DNA from: Pseudomonas fluorescens
GTDB taxonomy: Bacteria > Pseudomonadota > Gammaproteobacteria > Pseudomonadales > Pseudomonadaceae
NCBI RefSeq assembly: GCF_001307155.1
Contig: NZ_CP012830.1
Span: 6,136,501 to 6,200,500, forward strand
DNA length: 64,000 nucleotides
Direction of reading: 5' to 3'
In this document: in pieces, positions 1-9,285 of the stretch
Position numbering within the stretch: position 1 is the first letter of the stretch
Layout: every line of letters begins with the position of its first letter
Notes under the pieces: generated by a model
What the model was told of the DNA's origin: nothing
Database searches by the model: none
Seen by the model: the letters and a program-made list of their open reading frames with translations, nothing else
Program-made: the position numbers and the translations under genes

Positions 1-1433
1 CTTTCGCCGTCCACCAGAATGCGACCCTGGTCCGGCACTTCGAGCATGTTGATGCAGCGCAACAAGGTACTTTTACCCGAGCCGCTGGCGCCGATCAGCG
101 AGATCACATCGCCTTCGCGGGCCGTCAGGGAGACGCCTTTGAGGACTTCGATATTGCCGAAGCGTTTGTGCAGGCCATCAACCTCGATCATGGTCTTGGC
201 CGCGACCGGCTCAATGGTCGCTTGGCTGGTCACACGAGTGATCGCCGGTCGCGGCGCTTCGCCTTTCAACACCTGGATAAAATCGCGAATACGCTGGCAG
301 GCCTGGGCCAGTCGTTCTTCACCGAGCGTGAACGAGAGCCGCACAAAGCCTTGTGCCGGTTCGCCGAAAGCCGCCGCATCGAGAACCGATACCCGCGCCT
401 CGCGCAACAAACGCCAGGCGAACTCCAGAGAACTCAGGCCAGTGCCCCGCACGTCCACCAGAACGAACATGCCGGCATCGGGCGTGAGCACTGAAATACC
501 CGGGCAATCGGACAAGCCTTTCACCACCAGATCACGACGACGGCGATAGATTTCGCGCATGCCGTGGGTCACCTCCTCATGGGCCTGCACAGCCTTGAGC
601 GCGGCCTCCATGACAAACCCCGGCAAGCCGTAGAGCATGCTCAGCATCAGGGTTTCGGCATGCGCCACCAGGGTTTCATCGGCGACGATCCAGCCGATCC
701 GCCAGCCGGTCATGGCATGGGATTTCGACAGGCTGCCGATGACCACGCAACGCTCGGCCATGCCCGGCAAAGCCGCTAGACTGAGATGTTCGCGTTCGAA
801 CGCCAGGCTCTCATAGACCTCATCCACCACGACCCACAGGTCATGGGTGATGGCGAGGTCGGCGATGGCTTGCAGCTCTTCGCGATTGAGCACCACGCCG
901 GTGGGGTTGTTCGGATTGGAGAGGAAAATCGCCCGAGTGCGCGGGGTGATGGCCTTGGCCAGCACCGCGGCATCGAGCCGGAAACCCGAATCCGCCGCGC
1001 AAGGCACCCGCACCAGCGTCGCGCCGGAGGCCTTGAGCGTCGCCTCGTAAGTCACGTACATCGGGTCCAGGGCAAGCACTTCGTCGCCGGCAGTCAGCAG
1101 GCACAGCGAGGTGATGAACAGTGCGTTCTGCGCTCCCGCCACGTTGATGACGTTTGACGCTTGCAGCTCACGGCCAAACAGTTGGCTGTACCGCGCGGCG
1201 ATGGCTTCGCGCAAGGCCAGGCGACCGGCAATTTCGGTGTAGTGAGTGTCGCCTTCACGCAGCGCATCAACCGCGGCATCGGTGATGAAGTCTGGCGTGG
1301 GGAAATCCGGGTCCCCGACGCTGAGGATGATGACATCCTCACCACGACGCTGGGCGTCAAACGCCGCATTGTGAATATCCCAGGCAGCAACGCCCTGGCC
1401 TGAGATCCGCTCAACAAAGGGTGAAAACCGCAT
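1..1433 (-). CDS. Aminotransferase fused to ABC-transporter ATPase (partial, runs off left edge)
   Basis: One uninterrupted frame starts at the ATG at 1431-1433, with GAGG about 8 bases upstream, and stays open to base 1. Residues 1 to about 400 are a class I/II PLP aminotransferase. It shows an SVGDPDF motif near the N-terminus, NPNNPTG, and SLSKSHAMTGWRIGW with the PLP-binding lysine at about residue 237. After a short Ala/Thr/Pro-rich linker, residue 415 begins an ABC ATPase of the polar-amino-acid (GlnQ/HisP) type. Its Walker A GASGSGKST lies at about 448-456, and the gene leaves the window before Walker B. I translated the junction by hand and found no stop or frameshift. The ATPase half would energise uptake of an amino acid and the other half would transaminate it. 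The family assignments are firm; the coupled role is inferred. Confidence 0.9.
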   Translation of the reverse strand, partial: MRFSPFVERISGQGVAAWDIHNAAFDAQRRGEDVIILSVGDPDFPTPDFITDAAVDALREGDTHYTEIAGRLALREAIAARYSQLFGRELQASNVINVAGAQNALFITSLCLLTAGDEVLALDPMYVTYEATLKASGATLVRVPCAADSGFRLDAAVLAKAITPRTRAIFLSNPNNPTGVVLNREELQAIADLAITHDLWVVVDEVYESLAFEREHLSLAALPGMAERCVVIGSLSKSHAMTGWRIGWIVADETLVAHAETLMLSMLYGLPGFVMEAALKAVQAHEEVTHGMREIYRRRRDLVVKGLSDCPGISVLTPDAGMFVLVDVRGTGLSSLEFAWRLLREARVSVLDAAAFGEPAQGFVRLSFTLGEERLAQACQRIRDFIQVLKGEAPRPAITRVTSQATIEPVAAKTMIEVDGLHKRFGNIEVLKGVSLTAREGDVISLIGASGSGKSTLLRCINMLEVPDQGRILVDGE

Positions 1434-1745
1434 GCCAGTGCCTCGTTCGGGAAGAAGAAACGCAAGCCCGCAACCAGCCGGGGAAGAAGGTGGAACGAAC
1501 ATAGTCCAAGCTGAACAGTCGTTCAACAGAAAAGTCACGAGGGTTCGCGTTCAGCGTCAACAGGTCGTTTTTACGACAGTCGAGGCACTTTCCAGTACTC
1601 GAATGACAGGCAAAAGTGAGGTTGCGGTGACGCTAATGACGGCAGGCAACCCGAGTGGATTGCGCGAAATGGACGTTGCAGGTTCCGCTGCCGCGCCAGC
1701 GGTCATTGCGATGTGACGATGAAACCAGGGTTTCGAAAACAGTGA
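1434..1745. other. Intergenic region without a supported gene
   Basis: About 310 bases lie between the fusion gene and the 3' end of the LysR gene, both on the minus strand. A short hairpin-like GTCGT-TTTT-ACGAC lies near 1564-1577, but no convincing terminator or ORF with a ribosome-binding site was found. The promoter of the fusion gene must lie here. Confidence 0.5.
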
Positions 1746-2660
1746 TCAGACCAGCAGATCGACGGTCTGCAACATGCGCCGATAAGGCGAGTCCGGATGC
1801 CCCATCTCGAAGTGAATGGTTTCGATCAGACACTCCAGAAACCGCTCGGCCGCCGGCCGCAGGGGCTGTCCGCTTCGGCTGATGGCTCCCACCGAGGCGC
1901 TGCTGACCGGTTCGCGCAACGGCAAGGCGCACAAACCTTCTCGCTGAGCGCAAATCTCCACCAGTGGCCAAGGAAAGATGCTCAACATGTCGGTTTCACG
2001 CAGCAGACTCAAGATGATCGATAGCGAATGGGCGTAATGCACATGCCCTTGCGTCGTAATCGTCCCGTCTTGCTGCGACGCCAGAATCCAGTCGGCCAAC
2101 GCCAGTTCCTCTAAGGCTCGACAGTTCGACAAGGGATGTTGCTGACGGGCCACCACCGCGCAGTCAGCGGTGAACAGCGGGAGATAGGTCAGGTCGGCGC
2201 TGGAACACCGGGTATCAAGCCGTCCGATAAAAAGATCGACGCTCGCATCCCGCACCCGAGGACAGGCGACGGACGAAAGGCCTTCATGCAGTTCAAGTTG
2301 CACGTTTGGAAACAGTTGGCGAAAACGCACGACTGCCTTGGGCATGAGCGTCATCGCTAACCACGGTGTGACGGCTACCGACAAACGTCCAACCAGTTCC
2401 CCGTTGCAATCAGCCAACACTTGACGGGCATTGACCATCTGCGCCACCAGCAAGCGTGACTGAATCAACAGCTTCTTGCCGAGTTCGGTAAACACAATCC
2501 CGGTGGTATTGCGGATCAGCAATTGCGTAGCGGTGTCTGTCTCCAGCTTCTGTATTGCCTTGGTGACTGCGGCCGGCGAGGTGTCGAGCCTTTTTGCAGC
2601 ACCGCGAATGCTGCCTGCATCGGCCACTGCCACCAGTGCGTTGAGTTGATAGAACTTCAT
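1746..2660 (-). CDS. LysR-family transcriptional regulator
   Basis: A 304-residue LysR regulator. The N-terminal winged helix-turn-helix begins MKFYQLNALVAVADAGSI and includes the AAKRL-TSPAAVTKAIQKLE recognition segment. An effector-binding domain follows from about residue 90. The ATG at 2660 is preferred over the upstream GTG at 2669 because GGTGG sits about 5-6 bases before it. It is divergent from the M20 hydrolase across about 240 bases, the usual arrangement for a LysR protein and its target. It probably controls the hydrolase/binding-protein/dioxygenase genes in response to their substrate (inference). The effector cannot be named from sequence. Confidence 0.85.
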   Translation of the reverse strand: MKFYQLNALVAVADAGSIRGAAKRLDTSPAAVTKAIQKLETDTATQLLIRNTTGIVFTELGKKLLIQSRLLVAQMVNARQVLADCNGELVGRLSVAVTPWLAMTLMPKAVVRFRQLFPNVQLELHEGLSSVACPRVRDASVDLFIGRLDTRCSSADLTYLPLFTADCAVVARQQHPLSNCRALEELALADWILASQQDGTITTQGHVHYAHSLSIILSLLRETDMLSIFPWPLVEICAQREGLCALPLREPVSSASVGAISRSGQPLRPAAERFLECLIETIHFEMGHPDSPYRRMLQTVDLLV

Positions 2661-2897
2661 AGTGTCCACCGGTGTTAACCCAGGGTTGCCTTGTTCACTT
2701 TCGATTGCCTACTGGCCTTGGCTTTGGCCCTCTAAGCTCAGACCAACGCCACCTGGGCTTCTGGCATCACCAGAGGACCGTATCAGAAAAAGCCCAGGCA
2801 TTTTGATGAAACGCATGATGTCGTGAGCCATAGCGTTGGATGTGGCCCTGGCGACAGATTTGTTTCTCCTCCTGGTCACAAAGGAAAGACGCTGCCA

Positions 2898-4073
2898 ATG
2901 ACTCAGTTCATGCCGCTATTAAAAGAGATCGAGCACGAAATGCGCGAACTCCGCCACCATCTCCATGCCAACCCTGAACTCGGTTATCAGGAGGTCGAGA
3001 CCAGTGAGCTGGTCGCCGAGCGATTGACCCGATGGGGATATGCAGTGACGCGTGGCTACGCCGAAACCGCGGTTATCGCCACGCTGAAAAAAGGTACCAG
3101 CCCTCGTGTGCTTGGCATCAGGGCTGACATGGACGCACTGCCTATTCTAGAGAAAACCGGCCTCCCCTATGCGAGCCGGATACCCGGCAAAATGCATGCG
3201 TGTGGCCATGACGGGCATACCGTGATGCTCCTCGCCGCTGCATACGCCCTTGCCCATGGTCATCCGTTCGATGGCACCGTACACCTGATTTTCCAGCCAG
3301 CCGAAGAAGGCCTGGCCGGCGCCCGAAGAATGATTCAGGAAGGCGTGCTACAAAAATTCCCCTGCGATGCGGTATTCGCTGCACACAACATGCCTGGCTA
3401 TCCCGTCGGAAAACTCGGGTTCCGAGCCGGGCCCTTCATGGCCTCCGCCGACCAGGTCAATGTCACGATTCACGGAAAAGGCGGTCACGGCGCAATGCCG
3501 CATTTGAGCGTCGACCCTGTGGTGGTCTGCGCAAGCATCATCATGGCCTTGCAGACAATCGTCTCGCGCAACGTTTCACCTCAGGACATGAGCGTTATCA
3601 CCGTCGGGGCGATTAACGCCGGCAAGGCGTCCAATGTGATCCCGGACAGCGCGCACATGCTGATGTCGGTCCGCTCGCTGAACAATGCGGTCCGAGACCG
3701 TCTGGAGAGCCAGATAAAACGCCTCATCCACGCCCAGGCGGAAGCGTTCGGCGCGACAGCCGAGATTCACTACAGTGCCGACTACCCGTTGCTGGTGAAT
3801 GACGAAGAAATGACCCGCTTCGCCAGCCAGGTGGCCATCGACTGGCTCGGTGAGGACGAAGTAATGAGAGACATCGTGCCCTTCAATGGCAGCGAGGATT
3901 TCGCCTATTTCCTGCAGCAATGCCCAGGCTGTTACCTGATCATCGGCAATGGCGACGGTGAAAAGAGCTGCATGGCTCACGACCCACGCTACGACTTCAA
4001 TGACGACATCCTGATCCGTGGCGCTGGCTATTGGGTCAAGTTGACCGAGGCTTTTTTACCGCTTAACGCTTGA
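2898..4073 (+). CDS. M20-family amidohydrolase (hippurate hydrolase / N-acyl-amino-acid amidase type)
   Basis: 391 residues, the normal length for HipO/AmhX-type M20D peptidases. It shows the metal-binding motifs ADMDALP and HACGHDGH, the catalytic glutamate in FQPAEEG, a dimerisation domain starting near GKGGHGAMPH, and the C-terminal NGSEDFAYF motif. Such cytoplasmic enzymes hydrolyse N-acyl amino acids or related amides to a free amino acid and an acid. The ATG at 2898 follows AAGGAAAG with good spacing, so an upstream GTG at 2823 is rejected. The binding protein begins 45 bases downstream, consistent with an operon that imports and cleaves an acylated amino acid. The exact substrate is unknown. 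Confidence 0.88.
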   Translation: MTQFMPLLKEIEHEMRELRHHLHANPELGYQEVETSELVAERLTRWGYAVTRGYAETAVIATLKKGTSPRVLGIRADMDALPILEKTGLPYASRIPGKMHACGHDGHTVMLLAAAYALAHGHPFDGTVHLIFQPAEEGLAGARRMIQEGVLQKFPCDAVFAAHNMPGYPVGKLGFRAGPFMASADQVNVTIHGKGGHGAMPHLSVDPVVVCASIIMALQTIVSRNVSPQDMSVITVGAINAGKASNVIPDSAHMLMSVRSLNNAVRDRLESQIKRLIHAQAEAFGATAEIHYSADYPLLVNDEEMTRFASQVAIDWLGEDEVMRDIVPFNGSEDFAYFLQQCPGCYLIIGNGDGEKSCMAHDPRYDFNDDILIRGAGYWVKLTEAFLPLNA

Positions 4074-4118
4074 GCAAAGACCTGCAAACCGTGAAAACCA
4101 ATAAAAAACGAGGTCATC

Positions 4119-4898
4119 ATGCAGCTACGCACACTTCAATACACCGTCATGCTGTTCGGGCTGATCATCACCCCGCTATCGCAGGCGCAACAAGTGATCA
4201 AGTTCGGCGTTGACCCCAGCTATCCTCCGTTCGAGCAAAAGCAGCCGGACGGTTCATTAAGTGGTTTTGATATCGATCTGGGCAACGCCCTGTGTGCCGA
4301 ATTAAGCGTCAAATGCATCTGGGTCGAGCAGAACTTCGATGGCATGGTCCCGGCGTTGAAAGCGAAGAAATTCGACGCGATCCTGTCGGCATTCAGCGCC
4401 ACCGAGGCGCGTCGCCAGCAGGTCGATTTCAGCCATAAGATCTACACCGCGCCGTCTTCTCTCGTCGCCAGGAAAAACGCCGGATTGCTGCCGACGGCAG
4501 CGTCATTGAAAGGGAAATCCGTAGGCGTTGTTCAAGGCTCACTGCAAGAAAGCTTTGCCAAGTCGGAATGGGGCAGCCAAGGCGTCGAGATCCTTTCCTA
4601 CCAAACCCAGGACCAGGTGTTTTCAGACCTCATCAACGGGCGCCTGGAGGCTGCGTTCCAGGCCTCGGTGCAGGCAGATATCGGGTTATTGCAAAAGCCT
4701 CAAGGTCAAGGATTTGCCTTCGCGGGTGACCCCATCACCGACAAACGCATCATTGGCGATGGCGTCGCAATCGGTGTCAGAAAAAACGAGCCTGATCTGC
4801 GAGAGCAGCTGAATACCGCCATTGCCGGCATTCGCCAATCAGGCCAATACGACCGAATTGCAAAGCAGTATTTCAACTTTGATATTTATGGCGAGTGA
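4119..4898 (+). CDS. ABC transporter substrate-binding protein, polar amino acid family
   Basis: 259 residues of the SBP_bac_3 family. A Sec signal peptide of about 24 residues ends near SQAQ. The mature part begins with the typical IKFGVDPSYPPFE and GFDIDLGNALC segments of lysine/arginine/ornithine or cystine binding proteins. It would work in the periplasm with two permeases and an ATPase. None of these is adjacent, but the ATPase half of the fusion gene 2.7 kb to the left belongs to the matching transporter class. The dioxygenase starts 10 bases downstream. The ligand may be the same compound cleaved by the amidohydrolase (inference). Confidence 0.87.
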   Translation: MQLRTLQYTVMLFGLIITPLSQAQQVIKFGVDPSYPPFEQKQPDGSLSGFDIDLGNALCAELSVKCIWVEQNFDGMVPALKAKKFDAILSAFSATEARRQQVDFSHKIYTAPSSLVARKNAGLLPTAASLKGKSVGVVQGSLQESFAKSEWGSQGVEILSYQTQDQVFSDLINGRLEAAFQASVQADIGLLQKPQGQGFAFAGDPITDKRIIGDGVAIGVRKNEPDLREQLNTAIAGIRQSGQYDRIAKQYFNFDIYGE

Positions 4899-4908
4899 GG
4901 TAATCCCC

Positions 4909-5757
4909 ATGAACGAAATGACTCAATGCGCTGAGCCTCGTCTTGCCGTCCCCGTCAGTGACGAGATTGTGCGCGCCTTCCAGACTCAGGGCGCGGTGTG
5001 CATCCGCAATGCGTTTTCTGCGCAGCAAATCAGCGAACTGACCCAAGGCATCGAATTGAACCTTGCCCATCCCAGCCCTCGCGCAAAAGTGGCGAGCAGC
5101 GCCAGCGACCCGGGATGGTTCTTCGAGGATTTTTGTAACTGGCAAGAGAATGAGCACTATCGCAAGTTCATTTTCAACTCCGCCATCGCGCCTATTGCTG
5201 CCGCCCTGTTGAACAGCCAACGCGTGCGCCTGCACCATGACCACTTGCTGGTCAAGGAGCCCAATACGCGCCAGCGCACGCCTTGGCATCAGGACCAGCC
5301 TTACTACAACATCAGTGGCTCGGACACCGTGAGCTTCTGGATTCCCGTCGATCCAGTGCCCAGGGAATCGACCCTCGAGTTTATAGCGGGTTCACACAAG
5401 GGCCCCTGGTTGATGCCTCGGTCTTTCATGGACAGCCAGGCCAAATGGTTTGCCGAGGGAACCCTGGACGAGCTACCGGACATCGAAAACCATCGCGAGG
5501 ACTTTCCTATCCTGGGATGGGCATTATCGCCGGGCGACATGGTGTGTTTTAACATGTTGACCTTGCATGCCTCTGCCGGGGTCGGAGGACAAAACCGCCG
5601 CCGCGCGTTTTCAGTAAGGGTCATAGGCGATGACGTCCGGCATGCTCCCAGACCCTGGACCACCTCACCCGATTTCCCTGGACTGCGAGAGACCCTGGCA
5701 CCCGATGCTCCTCTGGAGCACGCGCTGTTCCCGACACTTTGGCATCGCGGGATTTGA
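4909..5757 (+). CDS. Phytanoyl-CoA dioxygenase (PhyH) family Fe(II)/2-oxoglutarate oxygenase
   Basis: 282 residues from the ATG at 4909, preceded by GAGG overlapping the upstream stop. The facial triad is visible as HQD in TPWHQDQPYY and the distal His in MLTLHASAG. The arginine in NRRRAFSVR fits the 2-oxoglutarate anchor. This family hydroxylates small molecules including amino acids and their derivatives, using Fe(II), oxygen and 2-oxoglutarate. Its place behind a binding protein and an amidohydrolase suggests it modifies the imported compound (inference). A longer frame from 4822 overlaps the previous gene and lacks a better start. Confidence 0.85.
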   Translation: MNEMTQCAEPRLAVPVSDEIVRAFQTQGAVCIRNAFSAQQISELTQGIELNLAHPSPRAKVASSASDPGWFFEDFCNWQENEHYRKFIFNSAIAPIAAALLNSQRVRLHHDHLLVKEPNTRQRTPWHQDQPYYNISGSDTVSFWIPVDPVPRESTLEFIAGSHKGPWLMPRSFMDSQAKWFAEGTLDELPDIENHREDFPILGWALSPGDMVCFNMLTLHASAGVGGQNRRRAFSVRVIGDDVRHAPRPWTTSPDFPGLRETLAPDAPLEHALFPTLWHRGI

Positions 5758-5799
5758 ATCTCCGAGCGATGCATAACGACTGAGCGCCAGCGCCGACAG

Positions 5800-7758
5800 C
5801 TATAGACGGAAGCGCAGCACCAGGGCTTGCTGGTTGTTGGCTACTTGCTGCAGGTGCTCGCCGCTGCTGCGGGTATGTGCCGCATTGCGCCGGTTATCAC
5901 GGGTCATGTCGTGCAAGCGGTGCATATGCTGATTCACCTCCTGTGTGGTTCCGGCCTGTTCGTTCGCAGCGACAGCGATCTGCACCGCGAGGGCGTGCAC
6001 GCCTTGCAGGGAGTTATCCAACTGGCTGAGCGAGGTCAGCACGACCTGGGTTTCACGCTCCAGAGAATGCGCTTGTTCGGCCGAGGCCTGCATCGCCTGC
6101 AAGGCTTCGGTGGAAGAACTTTGCAAGGTGCTGGTGATGGCAACAATTTCTTCGGTGGCGCTGCTGGTGCGTTGGGCAAGGTTACGCACTTCATCGGCGA
6201 CCACCGCAAAGCCACGGCCTTGTTCCCCGGCGCGCGCGGCTTCGATAGCGGCGTTGAGCGCTAGCAGATTGGTTTGTTCGGCAATGCCCCGGATCACCGC
6301 GAGCACGCTACCGATTTGCAGGGCGTCGCTGGTCAGGGTGTCGACCACTCTGCCCGCCCGACCGATGTCATTCAGCAGGCGTCCCTGCTGGCCGATCATC
6401 TGTTGCAAGGTGCCCTGCATCTCGCCAAAGGCACCCCGTGCGGCAGTACTGCCTTGTGCGCTGTCGGCAGCGTTGCGGGCGATGTCCTGCACGGTGCAGG
6501 ACATTTGTTCGACGGCGCTGACAACCATTTCCAGCGACTCTTGCTGCAGATCGAGGCGTTCACTGGTTTGCCCGGCGGCACTTAGAATCTCGCTGCTGGC
6601 CTGACCAACGTCCTGGCTGGATTGGCGCAGACGCTCAATCACATCGCGCCAGGCCTGGGCCATTTCATGCAGGGCCAGCATCAAGCCCGCCTGTTGTTGG
6701 TGCTCGGTCGGCAGGTTCAGTTCGCCTGCGGCCAAGCGACGGGCCAGCACGGTCATATTGCTCGGTTCGCCGCCCAGCGGGCGCATCACACTGCGGCTGA
6801 CCAGCCAGGTGGCGATGGCAACGGCGGCGACGGTCAGCAGGCCGAGCAGCAAGACCTGCCACATCAACTGACGTACCGGGGCAAATGCCTGGGTCTGATC
6901 CATTTCGGCAATCAGTGCCCAATGGTTGTCATCAAAGATGATGGGGACAAACACTTTCAGCGCAGTGTTACCGTCCAGCCCCGGTTCGGCGAGACGCCCC
7001 TGCTGGCCTGCCAGGGCATTGCTGACGGCACTGCCCGTGAGACCGGTTTGTGCATTGAGGCTGCGGTTGACCTGGCGTTCAGGGAAACGTGCCGAGTCCG
7101 AGCGCAAGCCGGCATCGCTACCGACCAGGTAGGTTTCGCCTTTTTCCCCCAGGCCCTGGCGGGTTTGCATCACGTTATTGAGCGGGGCGATGGGTAACTC
7201 CAGAACCAGGATCATTTGTTGCTCACCGTTCGACATGACGGGGGTGGCCAGATACTGGGTCGGCTCTTTACTCGATGGGTTGTACTGCAGGTCGCTGATC
7301 AACGGTTTTCCGCTATCGCGACTTTGCTTCACCAGACGCGCCAGCGAGGTGTCGCGCAGGCTGTCTTCACCGAGGTTGTGCTTTTCGTCACTGTCGCTCT
7401 GCACACTGAGCATGATGGTGCCATCGGGCATGATCAGTTTCAGCTCGCGATAGCCAAAGGTGCTGATGAAGTGTTGAAACATCGGGCGGTCGTAATGGGC
7501 GGTGCTGATCAGCGCGGTGTCGTCGAGTCCCTGGTAACTGTTGCTCAGGTTACTGGCCAGGGTGCTGATCTGGTTGCGCCGCTCCTGCCAGTTATCCAGC
7601 AATTGCTGCTGTTTGATATGGGCAACCGCCTCGAGGGCGTTCAGCGTCTGCTCGCGCAAGGCCGTACTGGCTTGTTGATAGACCGTAAAGGCCATGCCCA
7701 GAACCGGGATCAAACCGATCAGCAGGTAGCTTAGGGCTAATTTCAAGCGTAACGGCAT
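5800..7758 (-). CDS. Methyl-accepting chemotaxis protein with periplasmic Cache sensor
   Basis: 652 residues. The first membrane helix is at about residues 7-29. A periplasmic dCache-like region follows of about 250 residues, then a second helix near residue 300 (VLLLGLLTVAAVAIATWLVS) and a HAMP segment. The cytoplasmic signalling domain carries the conserved tip EQTNLLALNAAIEAARAGEQ and VADEVRNLAQRT. It senses an external ligand and signals through CheA/CheW. The ATG at 7758 has GGAG about 9 bases upstream, so the GTG at 7773 is less likely. Its neighbourhood, next to amino-acid uptake genes, hints at an amino-acid or amine ligand. That is only suggestive. Confidence 0.92.
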   Translation of the reverse strand: MPLRLKLALSYLLIGLIPVLGMAFTVYQQASTALREQTLNALEAVAHIKQQQLLDNWQERRNQISTLASNLSNSYQGLDDTALISTAHYDRPMFQHFISTFGYRELKLIMPDGTIMLSVQSDSDEKHNLGEDSLRDTSLARLVKQSRDSGKPLISDLQYNPSSKEPTQYLATPVMSNGEQQMILVLELPIAPLNNVMQTRQGLGEKGETYLVGSDAGLRSDSARFPERQVNRSLNAQTGLTGSAVSNALAGQQGRLAEPGLDGNTALKVFVPIIFDDNHWALIAEMDQTQAFAPVRQLMWQVLLLGLLTVAAVAIATWLVSRSVMRPLGGEPSNMTVLARRLAAGELNLPTEHQQQAGLMLALHEMAQAWRDVIERLRQSSQDVGQASSEILSAAGQTSERLDLQQESLEMVVSAVEQMSCTVQDIARNAADSAQGSTAARGAFGEMQGTLQQMIGQQGRLLNDIGRAGRVVDTLTSDALQIGSVLAVIRGIAEQTNLLALNAAIEAARAGEQGRGFAVVADEVRNLAQRTSSATEEIVAITSTLQSSSTEALQAMQASAEQAHSLERETQVVLTSLSQLDNSLQGVHALAVQIAVAANEQAGTTQEVNQHMHRLHDMTRDNRRNAAHTRSSGEHLQQVANNQQALVLRFRL

Positions 7759-8202
7759 GTTCAACGACTCCACGGGTAGAAGGGTTACAGATCAAGGCAT
7801 CTGTAAAATATTCTGCAAGAACCGTGCAAATTACCGAACACACTGTTTTGTATCAGGCCACAACGTCTACCCTGATCTTCACTGACCTCGCGTAAATGCA
7901 GGCATTCGTGGCGCGTCAGATCCGAAAGATGACAAGCTCACCGGTGAGTTCGAGATAGCGGAGTGAGGTGTAAAGACAGCGTCGAAAACGACGACCAGGC
8001 ATGCAGAAGGAGGAACAGCCAAGGGAGAAAGTGCAGTTGTCGGCATCGACGGGGAATATCTGGGTGCCGCTTCAGCCGATCATGTCGAATCAGCTGTCTG
8101 CCTTTGAGCAACGCTTTGAATAACGTCGCCCGGCAAAGACGCTCATCCCGAACTCGCGCAAAACCTGGCGGTTGAGGGAATACCTGGATGAACTTGGGAA
8201 AA
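7759..8202. other. Intergenic region before tRNA-Gln
   Basis: About 440 bases between the start of the chemoreceptor gene and the 3' end of the tRNA. It must hold the chemoreceptor promoter. No ORF with a plausible ribosome-binding site, no repeat and no integrase or attachment-site structure was seen. Confidence 0.5.
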
Positions 8203-8277
8203 TGGCAGGGGCGGCTGGATTTGAACCAACGCATGGCAGGATCAAAACCTGCTGCCTTACCGCTTGGCGACGCCCCT
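8203..8277 (-). tRNA. tRNA-Gln (anticodon TTG)
   Basis: The reverse complement folds as a cloverleaf. The acceptor stem pairs AGGGGCG with CGCCCCT, followed by encoded GCCA. The D arm contains CCAAGCGGTAAGG. The anticodon stem pairs GCAGG with CCTGC around the loop TTTTGAT, giving anticodon TTG, and the T arm has GTTGG-TTCAAAT-CCAGC. It reads CAA and CAG glutamine codons. It is a single gene, with no tRNA neighbour or integrase beside it. Confidence 0.96.
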
Positions 8278-8468
8278 GTAGCTGTTGCTGAAAGCCCCGT
8301 GAGGGCCTCTGCAAGAACGCGCGGAAATTTATCAACTTTTGTTTCGTCTGGGAAGCCCCCAAAGCACATAAATTGGTTTTAAAACAGCCACTTGCTTTTG
8401 ATCGAATTAAACAACCCTCCCCTGCCCGAGCCTGAGGCAATCGTTGCAAGGGAGGGACGCCGAGTGAA

Positions 8469-9122
8469 TTACTTCGGTTGCGCCACGGTGCGCAAATAGG
8501 GTTTCAACGTCTTGAAGCCCTGCGGGTATTTCTTCTTGGCTTCTTCGTCGGACACCGACGTGGGAATGATCACGTCCTCACCCGGACGCCAGTTCACCGG
8601 GGTGGCGACCGTGTGCTTGGCGTTTAATTGCAGCGAGTCGAGCAGGCGCAACACTTCATCGAAATTGCGTCCGGCACTCATTGGGTAGATCAGCATCGCC
8701 TTGACTTTCTTGTCCGGGCCGACGATGAACACGGAGCGCACCGTCGCGTTGTCCGCGGCAGTGCGTGAGCCGCCGCTGGCATTCGGGTGAATCATGTCGT
8801 AGAGCTTCGCCACGACCAGGTTTTCGTCGCCGATCATCGGATAATTGACCGCATGCCCCTGGGTCTCTTCGATGTCACCGAGCCAGGCCCGGTGGTCACT
8901 GACCGGGTCGACGCTGAGCCCGACTATCTTGGTGTTGCGCTTGTCGAACTCAGGCTTGAGTCCGGCCATATAACCGAGTTCAGTAGTACAGACAGGCGTG
9001 AAGTCCTTCGGATGCGAGAACAGGATCGCCCACTTGTCGCCAATCCACTCGTGGAAGTGGATCGGGCCTTCAGTACTTTCGGCAGTGAAGTCCGGTGCTT
9101 CATCGCCAATGCGAATTGCCAT
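8469..9122 (-). CDS. lsfA: 1-Cys peroxiredoxin (Prx6/LsfA type)
   Basis: 217 residues starting MAIRIGDEAPDFTAEST, with AAGGAG just upstream. The peroxidatic cysteine is in the motif HPKDFTPVCTTE near residue 45. The long C-terminal extension with VATPVNWRPGEDVIIP is typical of 1-Cys Prx6-like enzymes, and no resolving cysteine is apparent. It reduces hydrogen and organic peroxides in the cytoplasm. In Pseudomonas the homologue LsfA is linked to oxidative stress and sulfur starvation. The frame stays open well upstream, to 9569, but the family start and ribosome-binding site fix this one. Confidence 0.93.
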   Translation of the reverse strand: MAIRIGDEAPDFTAESTEGPIHFHEWIGDKWAILFSHPKDFTPVCTTELGYMAGLKPEFDKRNTKIVGLSVDPVSDHRAWLGDIEETQGHAVNYPMIGDENLVVAKLYDMIHPNASGGSRTAADNATVRSVFIVGPDKKVKAMLIYPMSAGRNFDEVLRLLDSLQLNAKHTVATPVNWRPGEDVIIPTSVSDEEAKKKYPQGFKTLKPYLRTVAQPK

Positions 9123-9285
9123 GTTCAATCTCCTTACAGTGACTGATAGGGAAGCTGTCAAAACCCTGACGGCGGGCCCGACGGCGTTGGGTGCCAGCGT
9201 TGGCCTGGCAACGCGAATCAGTATAGGAGACGTATCAAGACAGCCGTGACAATCGCTTGTCCCGGCCTCGCGGTGGCGTCGTTTT

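Noticed and set aside
1432..1716. A 94-codon plus-strand frame next to the fusion gene
   Set aside because: It starts within the promoter region of the minus-strand fusion gene, has no ribosome-binding site and shows no protein-like pattern.
8188..8382. A small plus-strand protein containing LDLNQRMAGSKPAAL
   Set aside because: This is the antisense reading of tRNA-Gln, a well-known artefact in bacterial annotation.
9133..9161. A TTGACA box with 17-base spacing as an lsfA promoter
   Set aside because: Its transcription start would fall on or after the ribosome-binding site, so it cannot drive a normal lsfA message.
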